Notes under the pieces: generated by a model
The model's input: the letters and a program-made list of their open reading frames with translations, nothing else
Database searches by the model: none
Told to the model about the DNA's origin: nothing
Assembly: GCA_017607445.1 (NCBI GenBank)
Contig: JAEVHH010000007.1
Span: 1,178,001 to 1,242,000, forward strand
Origin: Histoplasma ohiense
Taxonomy: Eukaryota > Ascomycota > Eurotiomycetes > Onygenales > Ajellomycetaceae
DNA length: 64,000 bases
Direction of reading: 5' to 3'
Shown here: positions 1-10,484 of the stretch, in pieces
Position numbering within the stretch: position 1 is the first letter of the stretch
Layout: the number at the start of each line of letters is the position of its first letter
Translations under genes and position numbers: made by a program

Positions 1-415
1 CACTTCCAACACCTCAACCCCTACAACAATAACCACAACTTCAGGCACCCGTCAGGCCTTCTTCGCCAACGACAGCACACCATTCTTCAAACGTCCACCA
101 CCCCTGATCCGGCGCGCAACAACGTCTTCGTCATCTTCGTCATCTTCATCCTCTTCCGCGGCGAGCTCGTCGGTGACGTATGCCTCGGACTTGGCGGTGT
201 CGGTGACGGAATCACGAGCAGGAGTCCAGTTGCACGGTGGTAATGGGAAGAAGGGGTCCGTGAACTACTACGCGGCGGCGAGGGAGAGGCAGAGAGAGTG
301 GGAGCTTAGGAGGGGGGAGAAAATGGACAGCCGGAGTGGGAAAGGAGTGGGAAACGGAGGGAGGCCGGCCGGAGGTGTTTTGAGGGGATTGCTAGGGGGT
401 GGGGGTTGGGAGTGA
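1..415 (+). CDS. 3' end of an unrecognised gene (partial)
   Basis: An open frame runs from base 2 to a TGA ending at 415, giving about 137 C-terminal residues; the 5' part lies outside the window. The visible protein is of low complexity: a Thr/Ser/Pro-rich start, a stretch with FFAND and PFFKRPPPLIRR, a run of about eleven serines, then a charged segment (YYAAARERQREWELRR) and a Gly-rich tail. No catalytic motif or membrane segment is visible and I do not recognise the family. The charged segment could be a short helix in an otherwise disordered tail. It converges on the next gene, whose stop lies about 290 bp downstream on the other strand. Confidence 0.6.
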   Translation, partial: TSNTSTPTTITTTSGTRQAFFANDSTPFFKRPPPLIRRATTSSSSSSSSSSSAASSSVTYASDLAVSVTESRAGVQLHGGNGKKGSVNYYAAARERQREWELRRGEKMDSRSGKGVGNGGRPAGGVLRGLLGGGGWE

Positions 416-703
416 AATTCTTGTTGGATTTAAGGGTATCCTTCTTAGTAACTTCATTTACCTTTTTGTGTATTCAATTTAAGGAACTGGTTGTACGGGG
501 TAGTATTTTGCCAGTGGCATGAATGGATGAATGAATGGAATTTCAATACATCTCGGTCTCATATCTATCCATTGTAGCCTTTTCTTCCTCGGCTGGAAAT
601 AAATATTTCATTTGAGGAATGCCATGCTCTCGTGGCTAGGGTAAAATTTACCCCTTCATAAGTCATAACAGCACAATTGCACCTAGTCTCGCATAACTAG
701 GAG

Positions 704-2379
704 TCACAATATATCCCACTCAACACCAACCACCCACTTCTCCACCCTGACATCCTGTCCCCGAGTTTCACCGGTACTCCCAGCAACATGTGCGAAACAA
801 TCCACCCCTTCCCTACTCTCTTTCGCTGGCCCATTACTTCCAAATTCTTCAATTTCCATCTCCCAAACGAGCCCGCGACGGATTCCTATTCTATCACCCT
901 TTGACACGGTATGAGTCGGCTGAGATGATGACGCACTCCGGTGTGGATGCTGCCCCGGAGTGTCAGAAATACTGCGATTCTGTGTGCGTGATGGGGTGGA
1001 GATGGGGTCCCCAAACACTAGGATTTTGCGCGATGGGGCCTCTTGTCGAATTGCGGATGGCACTGTGCGATGGGCGCTTGTACTGACGGTGCCACTCGCG
1101 CTAGCTGTGGAAGCATTACTTATTGGAGTAGATATGATTAACGTCACAGGAGCAGGATGGCCAGATGTATACACGTCGAAAGACGCCTGATGGTGAATAT
1201 CAACCACTTCAGCTACTAGGTAGTAATTAACTGGCCGTGCCGGGGGGAGCATTTTCATCTCCCTGGGTCCCTGGGTGCTGCTCGTCTGTGTGCTGTGGAA
1301 TTGGGATGCATGTTTTGCTGCTTCTGCTTCGAGAAGCCAGCCGCGGACAGAAGCGGCCATGCCGCCCGGTACACAGTTTTGGGTGGTGGAGATGGAGCGC
1401 CTAGGGCGACCAGGGGTAAAGGATCTTTTCTCCAGGCTTTGGGTATTTTGGAGATTCTCGGGGGGGTTGGGATGGGTCAAAGGGAGGATAAAGTGCGGTT
1501 GTCGTCGTTGTGAAGTCGTTGGCGCACTAGTTGGCGTCATCTGGAATGAAGAGGTGACATGAGTAGATATGGAAAATGAGGAAGGCTGATGATGATGATG
1601 ATGATGTAAACGGAAATAGGGTTGTTCAGTAGGCGATGAAGGCCTCCGGCCATAGGCTGTGCTTGATGGAAGCAGTGGGGTAACTGACTCATGGCATATG
1701 ACTTGACGGAATGGAGTAGTCGGTGATGCGATTGAGGAGACGGGTGAGTGAGGTTGGGGCGATGACGGAGATGCAGATGGATGAGACGGGCATGAAGAGA
1801 TTGTATCTGCGTTAGGGTTGTCAAGAGCAGGAGATGATACTCTCCGACGTTTTGCCTTGCGTCCTGCAGGTGTTGGGGGAAAAATGGAATCGATTTCGGC
1901 ATCAACATCAAACCCCCCTTCGTGGTTCTGAGTTTCTGTGTATCCCCCTAATGGGGAAGAACTAGAGTGGTAATGGAATAGAATTTCCTCCTCATCGCTA
2001 TTGGAATCTTGTATTTCGTCCTCCCTCGAATACATACATGGCGAGTCTCCTGTCTGCCTGCCGACGTCTGCAAGGGCAGAGGATGGAGGTACAGCATCGC
2101 CAATGTCGGTCTCGACGTCGGAAACATGTCCGTCCCTTTCAGGAAAGTGAAAACGCGGCGTTGCTGCAAACTGAGATGCAGCGCTCGAGGGAGCAGTTGA
2201 CCCAAAGATAAAACGCGGAGTTCGCGAAACTGATCCAATCCCTGCAGCGGGAGAGGCTCTACTTATAATGTGACTTCGCCTTTCTGGAGTCTACACCACG
2301 TCAACACGGTGCCACAATTCTGTGGGAGTTTCTGGAAACGAATATGCTTTCCAGGAGCACGTACATTAGCTGGAGCCAT
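704..2379 (-). CDS. Unrecognised 533-aa protein, two exons
   Basis: The minus-strand frame ending at 704 stays open upstream past its internal ATG to 2290. There it meets an acceptor (..GTGTAG) of a 74-nt intron (2291-2364) whose donor is GTACGT. A five-codon first exon (2365-2379, MAPAN) joins in frame: complement(join(704..2290,2365..2379)). The N terminus has two similar elements (TPRFIFGS and ATPRFHFP), then an acidic, Ser/Pro-rich, probably disordered middle with a His run. The C-terminal third is more ordered, with beta-rich segments (PVNYYLVAEVVDI, RKILVFGDP, KGDRIGIRRGLVWEMEI, KWVVGVEWDIL). That pattern could fit an OB-like fold, but this is only an impression. The family was not recognised. 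Confidence 0.7.
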
Positions 2380-2958
2380 CTCGTATACGAGTCTTAAGGA
2401 TTCAGCACACAGTGGTCATGCTGCTGTCTGACCTATCTCCTAGCGTCGTTGTTTGTTCGCCTAGCATCCACATGGTTTTATGTGGGAATTCACCTGGCCC
2501 GTATATGGGAAACCACGCTCACATTTGCTCTACGCTTCCGTGCGCTGCGCTGTCTTTATTCGCTCAGGGGCCAACATTGCTGTAGAACATTAGAAGTAGT
2601 TGATTGTCAAGTCTGTTTATGTCGGCTTATAGCTGCCGTTGTATACTGCTCTGATGCTCCACTGAGTTGGTCTCCGTCCCCAGGGACAAACCCCAGGTTC
2701 GTAACTGACTGGTGATTTCAAAACAGATACAGAGATATATAGATGGATATACGGAGTACATTGTGATATGTTGATAGGAACTGCGGTTGTCGAAACAAGG
2801 TTGTGCACTACGCTGGAAGTGGCATAGGCCATCTCGGCACCCAATCCACTCTTATCTCTATTGTAACCACAACAATATCTAGAACAGATCAATCATTGCG
2901 CCTCCAATTCCCCAATTCCCCACAACTGCTTTCCGTCCCATTTCTGTAACTCCAACAA
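2380..2958. promoter_or_regulatory. Divergent intergenic region
   Basis: About 580 bp separate the first codon of the 533-aa gene (minus) from that of the HAD-like gene (plus), so it must hold both promoters. I see no strong TATA box or clear operator; several short ATG-initiated frames here look random. Confidence 0.4.
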
Positions 2959-3963
2959 ATGCCTCCGCGCATCCTCCTCCTCACCCTCGACGCCTTCCAC
3001 ACCCTCTTCCATCCACGCTTCCCGGTACCCATCCAATACGCCCAAGTCGCGCAATCCCTCGATTTCCCCCCACATCTCTGCAGAAACAATGTCTCCACTG
3101 TCGACCTCGCAGCGAAAATCTCAACCGCCTTCCGGGCTGCGTATAAGCACGAGAGTGCCACGAGACCAAATTTTGGCCGCAATGTTGTCGGTTTTGGTGG
3201 ACCAAGGGAGTGGTGGGGTAATGTGATACGGGAATGTTTTAAAACGGTTGCGAGGGAGGACGATGCGCTAGCTAGTAAGGGCAAGAGCGTGGGTGGGGTG
3301 GAGGCTGGTGTTGAAATTGAGGTCCCAGAGGAACTCGTCCAGAGGTTGCTGAAACGGTTCGAGAACCGGGAAGGATATTTGCTGTATCCAGATGTAGAAG
3401 CGTTTATGACCCGGATGAGGCGGTGGAGAGAGGAGAGACGGTTGTGTGGATCCAGTGACGGTTCTCGGGGATTTTGGAGGGTGATTGTAGGTGTTATTTC
3501 GAACTCTGACGATAGGAATGCCAATATCTTGTCAAGCTTGGGGGTACGTGTTGGGCCGCTGGGGTGGATCGCTACTAACATTGCTGGCGGTGTTACTACC
3601 AGTGATGCGACTGGTTCGGATGGAAACACACCGGCTGATATAGATTTTATCGTTACTAGCTATGAGGCAGGAGAAGAGAAACCTCATCGAAAGATTTTCG
3701 ATTTCGCCAAAGAGAGGGCAAAGAAATGCCTTGAGAGGGATGGATCTTTGCTATTGAAGGATACAGATTGGACCTGCATACATATTGGGGACCATTACGA
3801 AAAGGATTACGAAGGGGCTATTAATGCTGGCTGGGACAGCTTTCTCCTTCCTAGAGATGGAGATGGGCCTGCTTTGTCCACCTATCGCCCTGGGTCGTTA
3901 GCATCAGTAAAACAAATACAGGCCTTAACGGACATATTTCCAAAGCTGGGCATTGATGCATAG
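2959..3963 (+). CDS. HAD-like hydrolase (HDHD3-type)
   Basis: A single-exon, 334-aa protein. Haloacid dehalogenase superfamily motifs occur in order. Motif I is LTLDAFHTLFHP near residue 9, with the nucleophile Asp; the usual second Asp is replaced, as I recall in related fungal and HDHD3 proteins. Motif II is GVISNSDDRN (about 178), a motif III Lys lies in GEEKPHRKIF, and motif IV is IHIGDHYEKDYEGA with the metal-binding Asp residues. The alpha-helical cap lies between motifs I and II. These enzymes are usually phosphatases, but the altered second Asp makes the activity uncertain and the substrate cannot be predicted. The ATG chosen is the first in frame and starts directly into motif I. Frames on the opposite strand here are shadows. 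Confidence 0.85.
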   Translation: MPPRILLLTLDAFHTLFHPRFPVPIQYAQVAQSLDFPPHLCRNNVSTVDLAAKISTAFRAAYKHESATRPNFGRNVVGFGGPREWWGNVIRECFKTVAREDDALASKGKSVGGVEAGVEIEVPEELVQRLLKRFENREGYLLYPDVEAFMTRMRRWREERRLCGSSDGSRGFWRVIVGVISNSDDRNANILSSLGVRVGPLGWIATNIAGGVTTSDATGSDGNTPADIDFIVTSYEAGEEKPHRKIFDFAKERAKKCLERDGSLLLKDTDWTCIHIGDHYEKDYEGAINAGWDSFLLPRDGDGPALSTYRPGSLASVKQIQALTDIFPKLGIDA

Positions 3964-4089
3964 AATGAAAGAGGATGGAGATATCACGGAATGTTCCTAT
4001 TATCGCCCGTTGTAATATCTTGGCGATTAGCATTCATTTTATATCGCGAATATGCTTTGCATATACATCGGAGAGAAAGTAGAAGGGTA

Positions 4090-6834
4090 TCAAGAATTAT
4101 CAATAGCCCGAGATACGACCTTCAACGTATCCAAAGCAACCTTACTCCCCCATTTAACGATCCTCTTCTCCCTTTTTGATACCACAATATCTGTCTTCAC
4201 AACTACTTTGCGAATAAAGTAAATTAGGCGCGGGACAACCTGCGGAGCCTCCCGAGTTCGCAGAAACACATCCGCAAGTGCCTTTTCGTCAAACTCTGTC
4301 TCATCCGCTCCGTCATCAGCCACAGATGGTGCTTTTTCATTCTGCTTCATCTTCTTCAGTCTTTTCTGTTGCGTCTGCACCATGACAGTAACAAGCAGCA
4401 ACTCAACAAACGTCTTCGTCTTCGGTTGCAAGTACGCAAATTCCAAGACCTTAAGGATGCCCAAGGTAAGCGCACCGTCCGCAACCATGCTGCCAAACAT
4501 TTTCGCCAAATTCACAATGGCTTTGCTGGTCACTGTGTTATCGCCATCGCCGTCAACGTCGGCGTCTGAACCCTCTTCCAGATCCCCCTTCTCACCCATC
4601 CGCTTAAACACATCCCATAACGAGAACATGAACGCCATTTTCATTCTCCGCTCCCCGCAGAGCTTCCGCGCTATGAGTGTGTAATATGGGTTATGTGCTT
4701 CTTCCTCCATAGCACAGTGCAGGACAACACGAGGGATCTCCCCCTCCTGGTTCCGTTTTAACCGCAGTTTCGCCAGCCGGATATGCGCATCTCGGCAGTC
4801 AGCCGCCGACATAATCGCGACAAATATGGATCGACGAACATCGGTATTCATCCGATGAGCTCGGGCTAATTGCGCGAGATCGACCTCGTCACCGCCGATA
4901 TCGTCGGCTAGCGTGTCCGAAAGAGCTGCCGTGGTATCCAGAACTGCCGAGGCAGATTTGGTCGTGGGGTCATCATTTTTCCAACTTGCGCCCACTAACC
5001 ACCACTTCCCCTTTCTGGAGGAATTGTGGATATCTGCGCGGCCGATGCGTAGGGGCTCACTGGCGCGGAGGGTGCGTGAGTTGCTGAGGGATCCGAGAAT
5101 TTTCCTCATACGGGTGATGTGCTCGGATGAGATGGTGGATGCGGTCGCGCCTGTTTTTAATCTGTTGTTTTTAAGGTCTGTCATGGTTTCGATCATGAAT
5201 TTTGTACGGACGGATAACTCGCCCTCACCGATCTGGGAGACTGCGGGTTGAATGAGGAGAATTATGTCTTTTAGCGAGGACGGGTCGTCTTGTCGCAGTT
5301 GGGGCCCGGAATCTGAGATGAATAAATTAGCAGATGGAACCTAGACGTCCAGAAGAGGGTACTAGGTATTATTATTACTTCTAATAATTTTCAAAAGTAG
5401 CTCTGTATTCATTTCATTGATTTCCCCCAGGAAAAGGCGGATGTAGTCGAAAATCAAGCTACATCCGAGAACATGGAAGTTATAAAGATGCGACAGTAGA
5501 GATATGGCATTAATCGGCTGTTTACCGAGTCCACCGTCCTTTCTCTGGTAATCGTCATCAAATCTTTTGACGATTCGTTCTACAAACTCTGCCCCAAAGT
5601 CCATGCCCAACACCTTATACATAGCTGCTATGAAACCAGCATGTAGGATGATGAATGTGTCCTGCAGAACGCCTGGGCTGTAAATCATGTCCATCAACAG
5701 GTCGATTAACGTCGAGGTGACACTGTGCCGTGGATAGTCCTGATAGAGTTTCTCGACGTCTCGAAGAATTGAGACGAGGTTTGGTTCGGAAAGTTTGTTA
5801 AGATGGCCCTGGGACTGTCGTCGTAGACGGGCTAGGGACTCTGCTTCACTGGCCGCCGGGGCTCGGAGGGATGGGGGTATGTATTTGCGTGCAACTGTAT
5901 CCATAGCCACAACTGGTGCGACGTATGGATTTTCCCGTCTTTTGGGCTTGGGAGGTGAATTCTCTGGATCCTCGTCTTCAAACCCTTCAAATTCATTCCC
6001 CAGATTACCTCCCTCGCTACTCCCACCACTCCAGTCACTGCCCTCAGATTCGGAAACCTCCTCGCTTCCGCTATCACCAGCCGTATCCATTCCCTTACGA
6101 GCTTCTCGCGCTGCAGCCTGCGCCTTCAATCTCTTCCGCTGCAGCCATTCATCCCCTTCCCTCTTCCGCTTCCGTGATTCATCCTCCGAGTCACTCCCAC
6201 TCGGATCACCGAGTAAATCTGCTAACCCTTCATCATAAAATGATTGTGGCAACTTCCCTTTCTTCCTTTTGATGCCCAATTTTTTCTCTAGAGAAGAGAT
6301 CTCTGCATCGTCCTCCGCCAATTTTGCCTCCACTGCTCTAGATATCCTAGTCCGCACTGCAGAATTCCTCCTTCCGTTCTCGTCGCTTTCTTCCGAGTTA
6401 TCATCCTCCTGCTCATCACATTCGTTTTCATCAAGCAAATCCGAAAAGCACCCTTCTTCGTCTTCATCAGCCCCTTCGTCCGACTCAACCTCAGACTCGT
6501 CAATGATCTTTCTCTGCCTCTTCAAGATCGAATTGGGCGCCTTTGCCGCATTTAACTTCACAGTCTGCTTTGGTTTCCCATTAACCCTTCCAATCACGGA
6601 CGGAGTGCTTCGCATATCCCCCCCGTCATCCCGCGCGCCTCCCTGAGACCATTTCCCTTGTTGAACAGACAGTGTGCGTTTGTTGTTCGTCCGAGCCGCT
6701 TTCCGCTGTTCCTTGCGGGAAAGAGGATCATTGTGTCGGCGAGCTCCTCTACGACCATTAGTCGGAACCGAAATGCCCAGCTCCTCCCGAAGTTGCTTCG
6801 GGAGCTGCGTCGTATTGTAGAGGGGGCGCGGCAT
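4090..6834 (-). CDS. SGD1: Sgd1/NOM1, nucleolar MIF4G-MA3 protein
   Basis: Two exons, complement(join(4090..5312,5379..6834)), with a 66-nt intron (donor GTAATA, acceptor CTCAG), give 892 aa, close to the length I recall for yeast Sgd1. The join reads LLLKIIRNSGPQLRQDD, the expected continuous MIF4G helix. The N terminus (MPRPLYNTTQLPKQLRE.. then RKEQRKAAR) and a long acidic/basic disordered region precede the MIF4G domain (about residues 350-560). An MA3-like domain follows (NPYYTLIARKLCGERRMKMAFMFSLWDVFKR and nearby). In yeast the protein is nucleolar, acts in 18S rRNA and small-subunit maturation, and is linked to glycerol metabolism by suppression. The gene is divergent from SRP14 and convergent with the HAD-like gene. 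Confidence 0.93.
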
Positions 6835-7161
6835 GGTCGCGGAGCGGTAAGATTGACCGACTGAACGGGTCCTGCGTCAGATGGCATTCTAAGAAACTTT
6901 TTTCTGCCACGCAACTTGGAAAGCGGTGTGCGGAGCTTCTATTTACAACCCCACGACAATGAATAAGATTATTTCAGGCTCGGTGATTACTAGTAACTAA
7001 TTACAATGACGCTCACGATATTCTCGATGCGAACGCAGCTCATTTGATATATAAGCTAGCGTATAACCCCGAGACGGAAAGAAAAGGGTATCTGCAATCA
7101 ATCGAAAATATACAACCCGAGTGCAAGTGCGAAATCAACAACCACACGCACTCCGCCCAAA
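6835..7161. promoter_or_regulatory. Short divergent promoter, SGD1 / SRP14
   Basis: Only 327 bp separate the two start codons, so both 5' UTRs and promoters overlap here. A TATATAAGC sequence near 7048 could serve the plus-strand gene. Co-regulation of a ribosome-biogenesis factor and an SRP subunit is plausible but inferred. Confidence 0.45.
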
Positions 7162-7647
7162 ATGTCCGGTCCCCATCTCTCCAATGATGAGGTGAGTATA
7201 TATATATAATTAATCCCCTCTATACAACTTCATGAAGGAAGAACTGATAATCCCAAAACCAAACTACAGTTCTTCGCCGCCCTAAAAGCACTCCTAACAA
7301 CCCAATCCACAAAAGCGCGCGGCTCCATATTCCTCACACAAAAGCGGCTACCTATCAGCACAACCACCGCAACCGCCTCCCCCTCCCCTACACAGTCAGA
7401 AGATACCACAGCAGCCCTACCGTCGACATCACCAGTCCCCGCACCCATGCCCGTCCTCGTCCGCGCCACAAACGGACGACACAAAGGGGCCAAGTCGAAG
7501 GTGTCGACGATCATTCAGCCGGATGATATTGAGGGGTTCTTTGTGAAATATGCCGAGATCTGCAAGTTAGGGATGGTGGGGATGAAGAAGAGGGATCGGA
7601 GTGGGAAGAAGAAGGCGAAAGGAAAGGGTGGGAAGGGAAAGGCGTAG
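7162..7647 (+). CDS. SRP14: Signal recognition particle subunit Srp14
   Basis: Two exons, join(7162..7191,7270..7647), encode 135 aa. Exon 1 is ten codons (MSGPHLSNDE), followed by donor GTGAGT; the acceptor is CTACAG. The product has the SRP14 pattern: an N-terminal FFAALKALL helix, a Ser/Thr/Pro-rich insertion typical of fungal homologues, VLVRATNGRHKGAKSKVSTII, the FFVKYAEICKLGMVGMKKRD region and a very basic GKKKAKGKGGKGKA tail that binds RNA. Together with Srp21/SRP9 it forms the Alu domain of the cytosolic particle, which slows elongation during ER targeting. The first exon is too short to stand out as an open frame. The start is supported by the splice phase and the conserved N terminus. 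Confidence 0.92.
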
Positions 7648-8465
7648 CCAGGAAGGGGCTTGCTTTATTATCGCTCCGGAGGGGAAGGGGAGAGGGTTGT
7701 TGTGCAATAGGGATGAGATATGCGAGCTCTGCATTTAGTTGTTAGGCGCCATAGGATTTTCCTTTTATGATTGTTTTTTTTTTTTTTTTGTTTTGCATTA
7801 GAACTGTGCTGAGCGTTTGACTTGATATTTCAGTGAATGTGGAGATTTACGTATGGGTGGGAGATCTGGATAGAGAATTTTCCTCTTTGATATGAAATGT
7901 GACTTGGGGTTTGGGGATGCATTCGACTTAGCCACGACATTGTGAAATTTAAATGGTGTGAAATTGGAGGATATTGCAGACAAACGCTAAGCAACTATAA
8001 GAAACGCCGTATCATAATAGAACATATAAAAGTGCATACATAGCCGACAGATCGCCGATAATAGCGCCAGTGATATCAAATAAAACCATAGAGGATAGAG
8101 GATAGGAGACAAGGACAACGGAAATGAGCGCTGTAAAATGTAGTGGAGCCGTGCAGGTCTTGATCAATGGCCGTAAATCGATCGTCGATCGAGCTTGCAG
8201 AGGATCACCAGAACTCCTAGAAAACCACTCGGCAATAACCCAAACCGTGCATACCTACCCGCCAAATTGTAACCCTCCATCCATATTCGCAAGGATTCAA
8301 GTTCGCCAGATCAACACAAAGACTAAAACGAAAAGTTCAACAGGTCAAGCAATAGCCATCCGCATATTAAAATACATTAATAGATTGTTTCAATAAAGGT
8401 ACACACCGAGAAGAGGACTGCCCTAGACCATCCTCAATGATGGCGTAGTCAATAAATACTATTAG
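7648..8465. other. Convergent 3' intergenic region
   Basis: Lies between the stops of SRP14 and INP1. It holds a T run of about 16 at 7774-7789 and AT-rich sequence fitting two 3' UTRs. A 90-codon plus-strand frame at 8124-8396 has no recognisable feature and is probably chance. Confidence 0.4.
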
Positions 8466-10109
8466 TCAGTCCAACTCTTCCTCCCAAAGTTCAAAATGGC
8501 CGTTGTCGATGCTGGGATCGGCTGCTTTTACTGAAGCAGCTGTTGATAGTGGGATACCGAAGTCATCCTCACTCCAAATGCCATCGTCAGAGTCAGAGCC
8601 ATCGTAATGATTGTCTGATTCGTCGGTATTGGTGGCACGAGATTCGCCTCCATGGGCGAGACGAGCCGCGATGTGAAGGATTATAGCTAAAACTTGGATC
8701 GGAGTACCTACGATGAGGGAGCAGGTTTTCCGAAGGATTGATGCGGTCATCTTGTTGACTGGTGATCCACCTTCAGTGCTCCAACTTGTTGAGGACTGCG
8801 TTGGAGGAAGCTCGTGCCTCTTTGGTCCTTGAAGACAGCGTTGGCGTATGACTGTGCCAGGACTTGTGGTAAGCATAGATGTAGTTATTCCATTCATGTG
8901 ACCCGGTGAACTTGATACGCGGTCTGCTTCTAAGGATCTATTCTCTTTCCAAGATGCGGCAGCCTCCTCTAGCCCAACGGGTTCGACCACAACGGTAGCC
9001 TCGGAAAGTTCACGGGTATGGATCGGTTTGGGAGGGATCTGTAGCTGCTTTACATTGTCAAGAGGACGAGAGTCGAGGGGCGACGGGGGATCAGAGTATG
9101 GAGGTGACGGAAGCCCAGAACGAGCCGACTTGAAAGAGTGGAAAGAGTCCATACTTGATGACAGCGTATCCCCATCCGTTTCGCTTTCGCTGTCCGGAAG
9201 AGCTTGGAACCTGGCCATGATGGAATCAAAGGTACAAGTAGGTTCCGTGACATTTCTAACTGCTCTAGCTGGGGTAGGTACGGAGGGCGACCCTTCGTAA
9301 TTGAATGTGGGTGCACGTCGTGCCTTGGGGGTGTTTTCGCTCCCGTCTGTGGCCGCTCCATCTTCTGAGTCCGCATGGGTGCTCCTGGTATCACTTCTCC
9401 CACATCCTACACCATCTGAGCCGGCCTCTCCAAAGCTCAATTTCCCAACTTCGACGCTTGGGTCCAGTTTCGGTCGCCAAGCTTTCTTCTTCCGTGGGGT
9501 TCTCGCTTCTTCGGGCAACTCGACAGAGAATCCTCGCTTGAAGGGACAGGGTGTGACTTCATATCGAATAATTGAGCGAAGAACCTGCTTCAATGTTTCC
9601 ACCTGCTCCTTATCTTGCTCTGTTTTGAATGGTAGTTCAATGCGGTAATAGGTGAGGCGCTGTATTCTTATGACAAAAGTTGAATTCCCATCCACACACC
9701 AACACTGGCAGTTCTTCATGAGAGCCCGCACTACGTCGCCTGACTTGAGGAACATGGTTGAGCCGGGAACTTGTTCGATTTTCAAGTAACCCACAGCCAC
9801 TGTTCTCTCAGTTGACAGGCGCCACGGCAAGGTCTCGACAGCATCAACTACATAGTCAAGGTCTGAGGAAATATCACTAGGAGGAGCGATGTGGGTGGAA
9901 TTGGGGAGTTCGAATTTCACGATTTTGGCGGAATGGTGGTGGAATAACACTTCATTAGAACCCGGGCTTGGGCCATCGACAGAACCCAGGCTATGGCGTA
10001 ACCTCGCGGGCAAGGTCTTGGAGCGCTGAAGAGGTTCGCCAGGATCCATTAGATTAAGTATCCGCAGCGGCGGGGGGAGCCAAGGAAGCTCGACATGGAA
10101 GGGACGCAA
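8466..10109 (-). CDS. INP1: Inheritance of peroxisomes protein 1 (Inp1)
   Basis: Single exon, 547 aa. The N-terminal half has the Inp1-family pattern: SKTLPARLRHSLGS, VLFHHHSAKIVKFELP, an ETLPWRLSTERTVAVGYLKIEQVPGSTMFLKSGDVV block, and FVIRIQRLTYYRIELPF, probably a PH-like fold. This is followed by FKRGFSVELPEE. A Ser/Pro-rich linker leads to a C-terminal acidic end (IWSEDDFGIPLS). In yeasts Inp1 tethers peroxisomes to the mother-cell cortex by binding Pex3 and the plasma membrane, so some stay behind at division; the filamentous role is inferred. A second in-frame Met at residue 21 (MDPGEPLQ..) may be the true start. The upstream neighbour is the divergent UsgS-like gene. Confidence 0.85.
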   Translation of the reverse strand: MRPFHVELPWLPPPLRILNLMDPGEPLQRSKTLPARLRHSLGSVDGPSPGSNEVLFHHHSAKIVKFELPNSTHIAPPSDISSDLDYVVDAVETLPWRLSTERTVAVGYLKIEQVPGSTMFLKSGDVVRALMKNCQCWCVDGNSTFVIRIQRLTYYRIELPFKTEQDKEQVETLKQVLRSIIRYEVTPCPFKRGFSVELPEEARTPRKKKAWRPKLDPSVEVGKLSFGEAGSDGVGCGRSDTRSTHADSEDGAATDGSENTPKARRAPTFNYEGSPSVPTPARAVRNVTEPTCTFDSIMARFQALPDSESETDGDTLSSSMDSFHSFKSARSGLPSPPYSDPPSPLDSRPLDNVKQLQIPPKPIHTRELSEATVVVEPVGLEEAAASWKENRSLEADRVSSSPGHMNGITTSMLTTSPGTVIRQRCLQGPKRHELPPTQSSTSWSTEGGSPVNKMTASILRKTCSLIVGTPIQVLAIILHIAARLAHGGESRATNTDESDNHYDGSDSDDGIWSEDDFGIPLSTAASVKAADPSIDNGHFELWEEELD

Positions 10110-10484
10110 CGAGCAGGGAGCAACGAGAATGGAATGCGTAGGTATATAATAACAGGGCAGTAACTAAACGAATGATGGCCTAGCCGTTAAATCGATGGAC
10201 GAAGGCCGTATCAGAACAGATGATGAAACCTGGTACCTGGTGGGAGCGAGGGGTTGAGTGAGGGTCTGGAGATCGGAGCTGGGATACGGGACGATGGGGC
10301 TCGGCTGGCGCTTAACCTTAGCTAAGAGCTTAGATAAGGGGAATTCTGCGTGACATCAACTTCCACCTGGATCGAAGATAACCATATATCCGGAAAGCAA
10401 AGATATTCTTTTCAGCGGTGTTCAGCTTTTCATCTATCATTGGCTTGCTGTATGACCTAGATATTGCCACTCAGGGCATCAGCA
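10110..10484. promoter_or_regulatory. Divergent region INP1 / UsgS-like gene
   Basis: 375 bp between two start codons on opposite strands. A TATATAATAACA sequence at 10142-10153 could be the TATA region of INP1. No other site is clear. Confidence 0.35.

Noticed and set aside
2889..3629. 246-codon minus frame
   Set aside because: Antisense of the HAD-like gene, which carries all four catalytic motifs.
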